The notes under the pieces are model-generated. The model saw only the letters and a list, made by a program, of their open reading frames with translations, was not told the DNA's origin and made no database searches. A DNA stretch of 64,000 nucleotides, taken from assembly GCF_964340395.1 (NCBI RefSeq), contig NC_135557.1, positions 16,160,867 through 16,224,866 on the forward strand, in the 5' to 3' direction. Positions 20,701-31,600 of this stretch are shown here, in pieces. Every line of letters begins with the position of its first letter. The stretch's first letter is position 1. The translations under genes and the position numbers were made by a program. The stretch is from Glandiceps talaboti. Its lineage: Eukaryota > Hemichordata > Enteropneusta > Spengelidae.

Positions 20701-23437
20701 CGTACACATTTGAATGATGTCTCTTAGGATAAAACTTGAATTACATGTAATTTGAATTACATGTAATTGGACAATATGGTATATGACCTTGACGTTGAAG
20801 GTCTAGCTCAAAGCTTCTTTTTGTATTCAGCTTTCAAGCTAACCTCTGTAAATATAGACAAAAAAGTTCATGATTTATTGACCAATTAGCTATATGACCT
20901 TGACCATTGAGGTCAAAGTCAACGGTCAAGGTATAAAAAGAAGGTATACTTTTGTATTAGTGTAGATACTTAAATGGAGTTTTGTGGATTCAATATCTTC
21001 AGTTACTGAAATACAGAGTTCATTTATTTTGACTTGAAAATGTTCGGCAAGATCAAAGGTCAAGGCTACATCAGAAAGCCTACCATTGATAAAGCTGGGC
21101 AGACGCTTGTCTGTATGTATTAAACGTGTGGAGATAAGGCAAACTGCCCTTTTTATCTCAACTATGGTTCCCATTTTGCTATACAGGTAAGATCACTAAA
21201 TTAAGGGACGGGCATATGTCTCAACTGTAATTGGTTGTAGCTATGGACATGGCCTTGTTGCTAGGGATATTGAATACATTTTTGGAGTCTTTATTAACTT
21301 GCCTACCCTTCCCACTTTTCATCTTTGCAAGATAAACCACCATTTAGCTGTTTCTATGGGCGTGGTCCTGTTGCTAGGCATATCTGCATTTTTGGCAAAG
21401 AAACCTAATTGATAGCCCTAATTTGCATATCACCGATGGGATCATGATGTCATGAATAATTCTAGATTTAAACACCTCTAAGAAGTAAGTTCATTTTGAT
21501 TTGAACAATTTTCCAACCAGACACTCAAGGTAATATACCCACCAAATATCATGGCAATCTTAACAGCGGATTTTGACTTTCAGTTGTTTGCACACACATT
21601 CCCCCACACAGAGACAGACAGACATACACTTTGCTATGCCTATAGCACTACTGTGCCTTAACAGTTCAGTTGTGCTAAAATAAAAGCCATGATTCAAATA
21701 TAATCGAATGTTTGAATAAAAAACTATGAATATGGAGAAACATTTCAAGGCCAAAAGTCAATGTCTAAAACAAAGCTCATATTTGATCATATGTGTGTAG
21801 GCACTTGATTGGAGTCACTATATATTACACCTCCAAAGTTATGATGCAAAGTGTGAAGTTTTACAACAAATATGGCCGCCATACGGCCATACTTGAGTCG
21901 TTTGAAAACAACTGACGTGCATATGTCTCCCATAGTATGTTACCTTTGGGCTAGGTTTTGTTGAAATCATTTGGTGCATGCTAGTGTACGCATGCACACA
22001 CATGTTACCCCACTCTGGGAGATGCCCGTTGAAGGCTAATATTCAGCCAAAATGGGCCACAGTAGATGGACAAATCTAAATAGACCCAGTCATAGGAAAA
22101 TTTACACCTAACATTTAACAAACTGATGAGAAATGTCATAGCTAAACTTAGATTGTCGTACCTTTTTCTGAACTATTGGTTTTCAATTTTATAATAGCAG
22201 CAAATCTGTCATGACTTTCGCAAACGTCATTACTTTTGTTAAACTCTTCCATGAGATCTCCTGCTCTCTTGAATGCAGTTACTATGTCAGCTAACATCCC
22301 CGTTATTCTTCTTGGCCATTCATGTTGTATATTATCTACCACACAGCGATGTTCATGCTCCTTGAAATATTCCTCGAAAAACCAGGCTATATGAGAATCT
22401 CTTGGGGCAAGTACTGGTATACCGACTGCTATTGCTTCAAGACCGTCAAAACTATATTCACTGAAGACGTTGGTAATCAGATACAGATCACATTGTAGAA
22501 GGCTATCAGCAAAGACTTCTGTGGTTTGGTCAGTGCATTTTGAACATTTTACTCCCGCCTCTCGAAGCGTATTGTCAATGTCTGTGTCTGATCCGCTCAC
22601 TTTCCATTCAGGAGGGTGCTTGCCCATATTTTGGAAATTTTTTTGTACCTCAGAAACTGTGTTTACAAAAGTATCGTGATTGTTTAATTCGTGTCCATTG
22701 TCACTTTTTCCGTACGAAAACAACACGTGCAGTTTCTTTAGGTTGCCAAGTGTGGCGTTCTTTTGAAATAAAACCCCATCCGGTCTTGGTAGATACTCTT
22801 TATGTGGCTTTTTGCGCAACTTTTCCAATCTGAAAACATTTTCGAAATGTTCAAATATTTTCGGTCCGATTGAAAATGTTATGTTAGCTTCAGCTGCCCA
22901 TGTTTCCATTTGCTTCTCTCTTGTTACAAAATCGTATGACGAATCACGTACATCCGGAATTACATGATTTATTACTACTAGGTAAGCGTTACGGAATAAC
23001 GAATCTCTGATTTCAGCTGCAGCATTCGCTGTTTTCGGAGCATATCCAACTACGAACTTTATGTTTCTGAGACTACGCAAGCGTGGATAATAGCTTTCGT
23101 GGAGAATCAACCACTCTACTCGAGGTTTGTCCGTCGATGAATCCATCCGTCCCTTTTGTTTAGGTAAAATTAATGTGACATCCAAAGATTTCGCATCTTC
23201 CAAAATATCATCAGTTACGTCCGTGTCTACGATGGTAGAATAAACTTTAATTTGTTCCTCTTTTCTTCTAAGAAATTCTTTGATCAGATTTCGGTGAAAT
23301 CCATTCAAACCTCTCTTGTCTGGTTCCCATGAATCAAACACAAACAATACACCATAGTGGTCAGTTGAATCACTGCAGTGATGTACCATCTGGAAGATGT
23401 TAACTAGAACGAGTAAAATACATGTTCTGGCATCCAT
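17600..23437 (-). CDS. Gene B: 5' half, GT / TRADD-N / TRADD-N / TM
   Basis: Seven exons: 23437-22162 (signal peptide and glycosyltransferase), 20370-19870 (TRADD-N-like 1), 19510-19421 (GDGRI linker), 19209-18718 (TRADD-N-like 2), 18495 or 18486-18388 (linker), 18285-18214 (linker) and 17731-17600 (transmembrane). All borders are phase 1, and exon lengths match gene C (501, 90, 492, 72 and 132 bases identical in length). I chose the ATG at 23437 because it starts a signal peptide and is conserved at 38800. Behind the transmembrane exon the gene is broken at about 17520 and continues as block A. A fusion B+A message would stay in frame and would carry two membrane segments. It may also be a pseudogene. 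Confidence 0.65.
18214..18285 (-). CDS. Gene B YDEQAH linker exon
   Basis: A 72-base exon between an ACAG acceptor and a GTAAGT donor, phase 1. It reads YDEQAHTKTWIARDGADFHV… and is the twin of 32438-32509 in gene C. It encodes a short linker before the membrane segment. Confidence 0.6.
18388..18495 (-). CDS. Gene B linker exon with altered acceptor
   Basis: The frame EGEKQKVETVATTPESGIS… is homologous to 32652-32750 in gene C. The AG that opens the gene C exon (CATAG) is ATATG here. A usable AG lies nine bases further on (GTGAAG, then GTGAAAAG), keeps phase 1 and would give a 99-base exon (18486-18388). The donor GTAAAT is intact. Confidence 0.5.
18718..19209 (-). CDS. Gene B TRADD-N-like domain 2
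   Basis: A 492-base exon, phase 1 at both ends, with acceptor TACAG and donor GTGAGT. It starts DLHVHINLNQSNYNKKLEEY, then a helical region and the core FSLKFTFSSLFDLYRFESKC, RFADELEALLITGEMREKSD and FKEIEDFFIQ. The strand-helix-strand core with a charged ELExLLIT helix resembles the N-terminal domain of the adaptor TRADD (family knowledge; alignment by eye). It is nearly identical to 32958-33449 in the first half and differs in the second half (KVNIQPKLQ here, KLHVQPQLQ in C). Confidence 0.6.
19421..19510 (-). CDS. Gene B GDGRI linker exon
   Basis: A 90-base exon, phase 1 at both ends, with acceptor TGCAG and donor GTAAGT. It reads GDGRIRKDLPTSPEIAIESD…, an acidic linker between the two TRADD-N-like domains. 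Twin of 33665-33754. Confidence 0.6.
19870..20370 (-). CDS. Gene B TRADD-N-like domain 1
   Basis: A 501-base exon, phase 1 at both ends, with acceptor TTTCAG and donor GTAAGT. It starts ALPVKIE, then a glutamine- and lysine-rich helical part (EAVEQRKQHCQTIEQQEHT), then the core SLRLKLNFSCLLNLYNFEAS, CRSGAFAKDIEPLLITHEII and LKALYDQENFRRIEKFFLES. The core follows the same pattern as domain 2 but is a clearly different subtype. Twin of 34988-35488. Confidence 0.6.
20417..22140. repeat. Intron 1 of gene B, shared with gene C
   Basis: No exon is seen. Much of this intron is duplicated in gene C (35500-37500), including ATTACATGTAAT palindromes at 20735-20770, TGACCTTGAC motifs, one inverted copy of the 115-bp unit (21235-21400) and one copy of the ATTTGCATATCACCGATGGG repeat ending in a cagacagaca tail (21400-21630). 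Confidence 0.6.
22162..23437 (-). CDS. Gene B exon 1: signal peptide and GT4-like glycosyltransferase
   Basis: 1276 bases, ending in phase 1 at donor GTACGA. The ATG at 23437 gives MDARTCILLVLVNIFQMVHH, a signal peptide. The rest is a GT-B type domain: N-terminal half with GVLFVFDSWEPDKRGLNGFH and VVGYAPKTANAAAEI, a linker with ITFSIGPKIFEHFE and EYLPRPD, and a C-terminal half with EYSFDGLEAIAVGIPVLAPR. GT4 enzymes bind the sugar nucleotide with an E-x7-E pair; here the two glutamates are six residues apart. Being behind a signal peptide, the domain should act in the secretory lumen or outside the cell. Substrate unknown. Very similar to 37543-38800. Confidence 0.7.
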
Positions 23438-23659
23438 AGTTACCAATCCTGTGAACTAAACCGAGACACAATCATGTAAGACAAATTTCTTAACAGTAAC
23501 AGACAGTAATTGATTAGCTGCAATAATTTTCTTGGGTTTTTCATTTTTAATTTGTGTGTTTTAATATTATATATTTTCTCTTGATATTATATGTCGGGTT
23601 TGCAAACAAAAACAAACAATGCTACAACTCCTTACTATAGACTGAGGTTATAGCTAAAA

Positions 23660-24149
23660 ATCTCTTTCAAATTAGTATCATGACAGTTTGGTATTCCCTA
23701 ACTTCACTGCTAGTTGTAAATGCCCAATTTACACAACAAATTCACGAATCTGTTCATAACCTGTTGACAACGTTAATAATATACTTTTGAATTGTAAGAG
23801 ATCCTGTATAATTCAAAGTGTGCATTTGAATATTTGCTGACACTTCGAGAATTCGTACCGTTTTGTCCCTTTTGGAGATTCAAATCATACCTTGAACGAT
23901 GTATTTGTATTGACTAGTACTGGTATAGGGTATGCTCTCTTTTCCAAGCTGTAGGGAATATTCTCAACAACCCCTATTTAAAGGGAGCGACAAATCTGTT
24001 GGTCGATTTTCGAGCGAAACGTAACATTATGGACTCTCTATCTGTTCTAGTAGAGGATCGACATGGAGCGGCAAATTGATACGGCTACTGCATTACTGTA
24101 TATATATTGAAATGTGTCAAGAAAATGGCTGACTGATAAATATACTGCA
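23660..24149 (-). pseudogene. Dead copy i of the small secreted ORF family
   Basis: Starting at ATG 24149 the frame begins MQYIYQSAIFLT like the other copies but is disrupted at once by extra bases. About 108 bases are also inserted (24000-24070 region) where the other copies read through. The downstream part (AATTCACGAATCTGTTCATA and further) is still recognisable. Confidence 0.6.
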
Positions 24150-24289
24150 TACTGTGCGTTGCCTAACTGAGTATGATAAAGTCATTTTATACTCATACGA
24201 ATTGGTATACCAAACTCCCCTCGTCACTCATATGTAAAATAACACAATGTTTGATATTCAACGCTGTAGCTAGCCGTAGTCCTAGCAAC

Positions 24290-25251
24290 CTTAGGAGTTA
24301 ACTAGTATAATTCAACAATAGCAACGTATTCAAAATGGCGTCAACCTGTCAGTGAGTACACAAACTTAAAACATATCCCGAAGGACCCTATAACTTGGCA
24401 CATTATACACATATCACATTTATTATGTACGAATGTACAACTACACAGATAATGAATATGAATAATCGAACCTTACCTAATTTATGCACAAATAATGTCA
24501 ATTCCTCGAATCAAAAACTTTGGAGAATGTAGATCACTGTCCACTTATAAGCTGTGCTTTCTCTACATAATGACGTAGGCTACACTTCAATACTTCAATG
24601 AAATGTGACCCCCTCTTTGTTTGTGGTCCAGGTCACACTGAGTTGGTACACTGTTGACTACATGGTAAGCCATTTCGTACCTTATACCTATTGCTTTATA
24701 GGCATTGTCATGGCAAAATTCTCGTTGAGTATGCAGTCATATTAAACTTACTACAATTCCAAGTTAATACCTTAGGAGTTAACTAGTATAATTCAACAAT
24801 AGCAACGTATTCAAAATGGCGTCAACCTGTCAGTGAGTACACAAACTTAAAACATATACCGAAGGACCCTATAACTTGGCACATTATACACATATCACAT
24901 TTATTATGTACGAATGTACAACTACACAGATAATGAATATGAATAATCGAACCTTACCTAATTTATGCACAAATAATGCCAATTCCTCGAATCAAAAACT
25001 TTGGAGAACGTAGATCACTGTCCACTTATAAGCTGTGCTTTCTCTACATAATGACGTAGGCTACACTTCAATACTTCAATGAAATGTGACCCCCTCTTTG
25101 TTTGTGGTCCAGGTCACACTGAGTTGGTACACTGTTGACTACATGGTAAGCCATTTCGTACCTTATACCTATTGCTTTATAGGCATTGTCATGGCAAAAT
25201 TCTCGTTGAGTATGCAGTCATATTAAACTTACTACAATTCCCAGTTAATAC
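24290..25251. repeat. 481-bp tandem duplication
   Basis: Bases 24290-24770 and 24771-25251 are near-identical direct copies (for example AACTAGTATAATTCAACAAT at 24300 and 24781), with only a few substitutions, so the duplication is recent. Confidence 0.9.
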
Positions 25252-26265
25252 AAATTAATGGTTGAGAAACTGAATAGGTGTGTGTCTTTGTGATGCCATA
25301 CATATGACACTGTATGGGATATGTGTAAGTCATTTTTTGCCCTACTAATCTTCTATGGTATGTATCGGTGTCTTTTTAGCTTATAATAATATCAAAGAAC
25401 AGCCAAAATGATCAGACGTGCTGAATTGAGAAAATTCCTTATTTGTAGTACTATATGCTTATGATGGTAATATCTGCTAATTAATAATTAATACAAAATT
25501 TATTCTCTAAACATTTTTCATTCATTTAACTATATGCAAATAATTGTGTCACAAGTGTGTCACATGTTATGCAAATTAGTCTACTTAATAACAAAATGTA
25601 ATATGTACAATTTATTTCATCTGATTTGAGCCTTGAGTTTTTGAAATAATGATATATGTCAGGTTTTAATAGTTGTGAAATATATCTCATTTAATCAAAT
25701 CATTCATCAAACAAACTTTTAAATATCATATGCAAATTAGGGTAATTAATATGGATATGAATATTTAATATTTCATTAAATAACAAATCATTTATCTACA
25801 TTACCATAAAGACTATGTGAATCTGATTTCTATTCATTTGGACAAACATTTTATAAAGTAAAGTTGATATGTTAATTATGCATACTCATGCAAATTGTTT
25901 TCACTAATAAAGTTCTCATAGATTGCATTACCTATTTAGTATACATCTTCCACATATCATGCCATTTAGTACAGTCTTCTACAAAAATCGAATGTTATAA
26001 TATGCAAATTAGGGGATTAACAATATACATGATGTAAGCTCAAAATTAATGAGATCTCTGTTTCTGGTAAATCTCTACACCAACTTTCAACCCCCCCCCA
26101 GCCATCTCCCACTTCTGGACTCTAATTTGTTATACATATATTATATGTATTTTACAGTATTTCACAAGACACAATTGAAGTAAAAAGTGTACTTTGAACT
26201 ATTCACACGAGCAGCTATATTTCAAACATTGCCTGACGATCCCCATTGTTACAGTAGAATCCCTT

Positions 26266-27749
26266 AGTTGTGTTATGTGGACTTTGCACGTAATGTTTGT
26301 CGTAAGAAACCTCTATATTTACAGATGTTTTTGTATATATTAATTAAATTCCGTACCTCAGGCCCGTTGCCATAGTAAACTGAATGAACGACGTATTCAT
26401 TCATGTCACGTGATTACATTTTTGTTTACTCTGTCCAAGCCAACAATCGAGGATCACCTGATTCCTTTCACCTGACATACTTTGACATGAATCGTAGGCC
26501 CTTGTTATGGAGTAGCCGTGTGCTTTTGTACTACGTGAACTTTGTAGAGAGGTGATATTTTTTATCGTACCAATACGGAGAAACGATGCAATCTGGGAGT
26601 CATCTGTTGACCCGACGTTGGTTGTTATGAGCTATTCATAGCGATGCATAGTTTGCGTGTCTGCAATACTAATATCTGAGTGTTTTGTTCGGTTCTGCTG
26701 TCGCGAATATACACAAACACCTAATGCATTGTTATGATGCCAGTAGCGACCAACTCAAACTTTACTGGTCTGAGTTTGAATTAATATTGATATACAGCAT
26801 TCCTAGTTCGAATTTGTATGTAACAGTTCACATCTTTGTGGCATGCCATAGCTTCTACTGTGAATAGAATGGAGAAAGGTTGTGGCAATCACCAAAAGGC
26901 GAAAATTCCGTTGATAGATTTACCTCAGACAAGGTGAAGGTCATTTGGGAATTGTTCACACCCTAACTGAGTTAACTCTTTGAAAACACGACTCGGTTTA
27001 TTTGCGCCACCTAGTGCCCTAATCTATCGATGGACCACACTGGAGAAATAAGAAAGAACTCACACACAGTTTTATCTATGATTTTCCTCTAAATAAAAAA
27101 ATACAACACTTGTATAGCGAAATCGCTTGTACGAAAACACTATGCTCAAATCTATAAAGTGGAGTACACTTGAGAATTACTGATAGCTGGTTGTGGCAAA
27201 TAAAACTGCTCACAATGTTTGACGTACGGTCTCGTATGCCTTGCATCGAACCGCAGACTTTGGACACACTGTTGGCACTGCAACACACCCAACTCATAGG
27301 TGAGATTGTCGAGTTGTTTTTTGCCTTCCGTAATAGAAGGTTATAATTTAGGCGTGAAAAGTCTGTATGTGTATGTGTATGTGTATGTGTATCTGTATGT
27401 GTATCTGTATGTGGGTGGGTAGGTGTGACTGTCTGTGTCATCGTTCTCTCAAAAACGGTTAGCTTAATGCAAACGACTTTAATTTGGTGCACATGTTGAC
27501 TTTCATTCCACATTCGTCTGTTGATAACATTTATATATGTTGTTATTTCAATTTAAAACATTAAACATTTTGTGCATTGTTTTTGTTCACAAATATCATT
27601 TTATACATTTCTATGAGCCTCATTTAATTTTCGCTTGAGTTCAATACTTTGGTGATGACTGACGTCAAATACATCATTTGTTATGTCTGGATAGTCAGAA
27701 TCGTCATTTGCAAAATCCAGTGGACATTAACGTCGAAGTTTATCAGCAG
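26266..27749. other. Unassigned region between R unit and gene C
   Basis: No gene can be supported. It holds a GTGTAT-type short repeat near 27364-27412. Beyond the last codon of gene C (27750) the sequence is AT-rich and should contain its 3' UTR; I see no unambiguous AATAAA on the minus strand close to the stop. Confidence 0.4.
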
Positions 27750-28627
27750 TTATTGTGTTAAAAGATTTATCATTTCCAGGTCGTATCCTTCATCAGACAA
27801 GTACTCATCTTCAGATACTGAAAACACTTTTATGCACTTCTCTGATGGTTGTGACACTGCAATCTTTAACGGCCATGTTTTACTAACAGAAATAAATTCT
27901 GGTGTTTTCAGGTTGCCTACCCCAATATTACGAATGTATTGCCCATTTACTGCAAAATGAACAACACTGCCATTATACTTATCACAGACATACACATTAT
28001 CTCTATTGTCGACATCTAATCCCACTGGATATTCCAACTTACTGTTGCCATATGAAATCTGGAACCGTAAATCACTATCAAACATTTTGATACAATGATT
28101 GCCACAGTCAGAAACGAGAATTTCAGACTTGCTATTTGCGACAAGGTAGTTTAACTTGGGAACTTTTTCACCTGGTGCTGTGCATGTCTTTGCCAAATTA
28201 CCTGTATTTGCTACACATACTCCATCCATATTGTATTTCACCACCTTGTCCAAATCTAAAGATGTCACGTAAATTGCTCCAGCCGCAACGCATATACCAC
28301 GTGGTTTTATTTGATCTTGTCCATCAATTGATGTAACAAATGTCATGGTTTCGTCACAAACAACTACTTGATGATTATGAATACCAATAATAAAGTATTT
28401 ATCGTCATATACTGATATGTCCCATGGATAAAAATGACTCTCAAAGTGATCGTCTAATCTTAATGTATCAGCAATGTCATGTTCTGTATTAACAGTGTAT
28501 ATTTCATCCACGAAAGTGTCTGCAATGGCTAAATAACCAGTACTAGTCCAAGTAATACCCCGTGGACAGGAATGTTCAGAATGTACTTGTCCAGGTATTG
28601 TTGCCACTAACTCTATCAAAGGTAAAC
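27750..28627 (-). CDS. Gene C last exon: NHL propeller
   Basis: Starts in phase 1 behind TTGCAG and ends at the stop at 27750. It carries six NHL-type blades, for example CPRGITWTSTGYLAIADT, KPRGICVAAGAIYVTS and YPVGLDVDNRDNVYVCDKYN. NHL propellers are six-bladed binding platforms, in TRIM proteins for RNA or protein. Here the domain would sit at the cytosolic C-terminus. It is clearly homologous to but well diverged from the gene D copy at 55215-56062. Confidence 0.8.
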
Positions 28628-31600
28628 CTGCAAATAAACATTATAGTGCCAATAGCATTATGGCAAAGTTTACATACATTATGAAAACATATATATAACA
28701 TGCACATACACACAGACAGACACACACTCATAGACAGACATACATACATACATACATACATACATACATACATACATACAGACAGACAGACATACTTACA
28801 TACATACATACAGACAGACAGACAGACAGACAGAGCTGCGAGATCCATCTAAGAAGAGATAATTGAGATTACTTTACTTAATGCTATCTAAATCGACACA
28901 TTGATGTTATTGATGTTTATGTGATTTCTTTTGTCTTAAATATCCCACTAAAATGTCTGTTTCTCATATTCAAATATGAACAGACTCTTCTCAAATAAAG
29001 TAATGTAAACGAAAATGTATATTATCATGTAAAACCAGACATATTCAACAATAATCACTGGTGTGGCAGGGAAATGAGAAAGAGCCATCATATTTGTATA
29101 TTCATATATTTCTAATCTCATCAGATCTTTAAAAGAAATCCTAACTATTCTAGGCCTGTGTTACAAAAAAACTGATGACCTATAACATAAATGTTAGCGT
29201 GAAAATGGGATGGCTATTCCTCATCTATCGTATGGAGAATTGTTATGTGACCTTTGAGCTGTGTGAAAAGTTCAAAGGTCAGTATTTGTTCAAAAGCAAA
29301 AGCAAGTATCACTTTTGATTATATTTGGTAAATCAATAAAATGTAGTGTTTATTTTTGTTATAATACTACTTTATTTGTGTAATACTACTGTCTGCATAC
29401 TGTATGTACTTACCTTCTTTCGTTACCACATCTGCAATTTGTGGATCATTTGCATGCGACTGCTTGTATTTTTGGGATAAATCACTTTCAGACACGTCTT
29501 TCCCTCTAAAATGCCGTATTATTTGTTCTATTTGATCGTTTTTAGTCTTCAGACTTTCTTTTTCCTTTTTCATGAGAGTCAGGTCCCGCTGTAATTGTTC
29601 TATTTGACTGTCTTTCATTTTCGTGTTTTCTTTTTCCTTTTTCATGAGAGTCAGGTCCCGCTGTAATTGTTCTATTTGACTGTCTTTCATTTTCGTGTTT
29701 TCTTTTTCCTTTTTCAGGTCCCGCTGTAATTGTTCTATTTGACTGTTTTTCATTTTCGTGTTTTCTTCATCCTTTTCCAGGTCCAGTCGTAATTGTTCTA
29801 TTTGACTGTTTTTCATTTTCGTGTTTTCTTTTTCCTTTTCCAGGTCCAGTTGTAATTGTTCTATTTGACTGTTTTTCATTTTCGTGTTCTCTTCTTCCTT
29901 TTCAAGGTCTCGCTGTAATTGTTCTATTTGACTGTTTTTCTTTTTCGTGCTTTCTTCATCCTTTTCCAAGTCTCGCTGTAATTGTTCTATTTGACTGTTT
30001 TTCTTTTTTGTGTTTTCTTCTTCCATTTCCAGGTCAAGTCGTAATTGTTCTATTTGACTGTTTTTCTTTTTCGTGTTTTCTTCTTCCATTTCCAGGTCAA
30101 GTCGTAATTGTTCTATTTGACTGTTTTTCTTTTTCGTGTTTTCTTCTTCCATTTCCAGGTCAAGTCGTAATTGTTCTATTTGACTGTTTTTCTTTTTCAT
30201 GTTTTCTTTTTCCTTTTTCAGGTCCCGTTGTAATTGTGATATTTGACTGTTTTTCATTTTCATGTTTTCTTTTTTCTTTTTCACGTCCCACTGTAATTGT
30301 TCTATTTCACTATTTTTCATTTTCATTTTTTCTTTTTTCTTTTTCAGGTTCAGCAGTAATTGTTCTATTTGACTGTTTTTCTTTTTCGTGTTTTCTTCTT
30401 CCTTTTCCAGGTCCAGTTGCAATTGTCCTATTTGAATTATTTGTCGCAAGTGGAAATGTTTCATGTAATTATCAGTAAAGTCGATTTTCTCACTTGGTGT
30501 CAGAATAAGACTATTACAGAGAGTACTTTTTGTGCTGTCCATCGTTCTTGTGCATCTTATTTTCCTGAATCCGCCTTTCATAATCTGCAAAAACCCTGAA
30601 AAAGAAATAGACCTAAAGTTAGAAGGTTTTATGATTGCTTAAAACCATAACGAAGTGGCAGAAAATGGGCGAAATTAAGCTTAGGTGCTCTTTTCGTAGT
30701 TTCTATGCTGTACACCACAAACAACCGCATGTATGTATGTACGTACGCACACACGCACATACACATACATACACATACACATACCTACCTACCTACCTAC
30801 CTACATACACACATACATACACACATACATACATACATACATACATACATACATACATACATACACATAAATGGGTAAGTTGGTATTCAGAACCAAATGT
30901 ACGCATCGGTATAACTAAATGTGAAACATTCATACCTGGTATGGTTAACTTTACGTTACCAATATTAACTATTGCGTATCTTTTGATTCCAAGTAAAAAC
31001 AACACTTCCTGTTTTGACTTCAAAAGTTTCCGTACACGTCGAGTCATCTTTACAGAGAGCTCTAAAATGTCAAAAGTGCGAGCTTTGTATCTTTTACGTA
31101 GCTTGGCATCCAGGATCTGCAGCAATTGCCTCTCACTTGATTGTCCCCTTCGTGTAACCCTATCTATCTGAATGAATAGGATCTTATTTCCTGCAAATCA
31201 GAGAGAGAATCATTTAGTTTAAATCAAGAAATATCCTATTATTAAAATCTACAACTGTCTCTAGTAGTTGCTATAAACGTATAAGGTATCTTGTTGGTAA
31301 GAACGGGTTTCTTTAGGCTGGATATATGGTTGGTCAGCTATAATGGGTTAACAACAGCCTTGGGTATATGTAGGACAAATCTGATATGAATGTGCATATT
31401 GACGATTTTGCATCTGCTTGGAAATTCGACGTCTTTCATTTAGCAAACATCGTTGGATTACTAAACATGCAAATGATGGAAACGGCTGTTGTAGGAGATT
31501 CGGAGCAAAGACAAACTAGATTCAGTCTGATTATCAACACAATTTGGTCACATTGAATCATATAAATGACAGGGGCGTTTGCGTTGATTTCAGAAAATGT

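Larger units (their letters stand above)
23488..26265. repeat. Repeat unit R, copy i
   Basis: This stretch upstream of gene B matches 49131-52123 from its first bases (TAACAGACAGTAATT-ATTAG region) to its last (GCCTGACGATCCCCATTG). Compared with that copy it lacks the part around 51310-52010 and has a 481-bp internal tandem duplication. It carries a dead copy of the small secreted ORF. Confidence 0.7.

Noticed and set aside
20926-21174. 82-codon minus frame in intron 1 of gene B
   Set aside because: The duplicated intron of gene C has no matching open frame, so it is not conserved.
22148-23446. Earlier TTG start codons for the three glycosyltransferase exons
   Set aside because: The ATGs at 23437, 38800 and 61695 begin clean signal peptides and are conserved between copies; TTG is not a usual eukaryotic start.
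30008-30478. 156-codon plus-strand frame rich in phenylalanine
   Set aside because: It is the antisense shadow of the 63-bp coding repeats of gene C.
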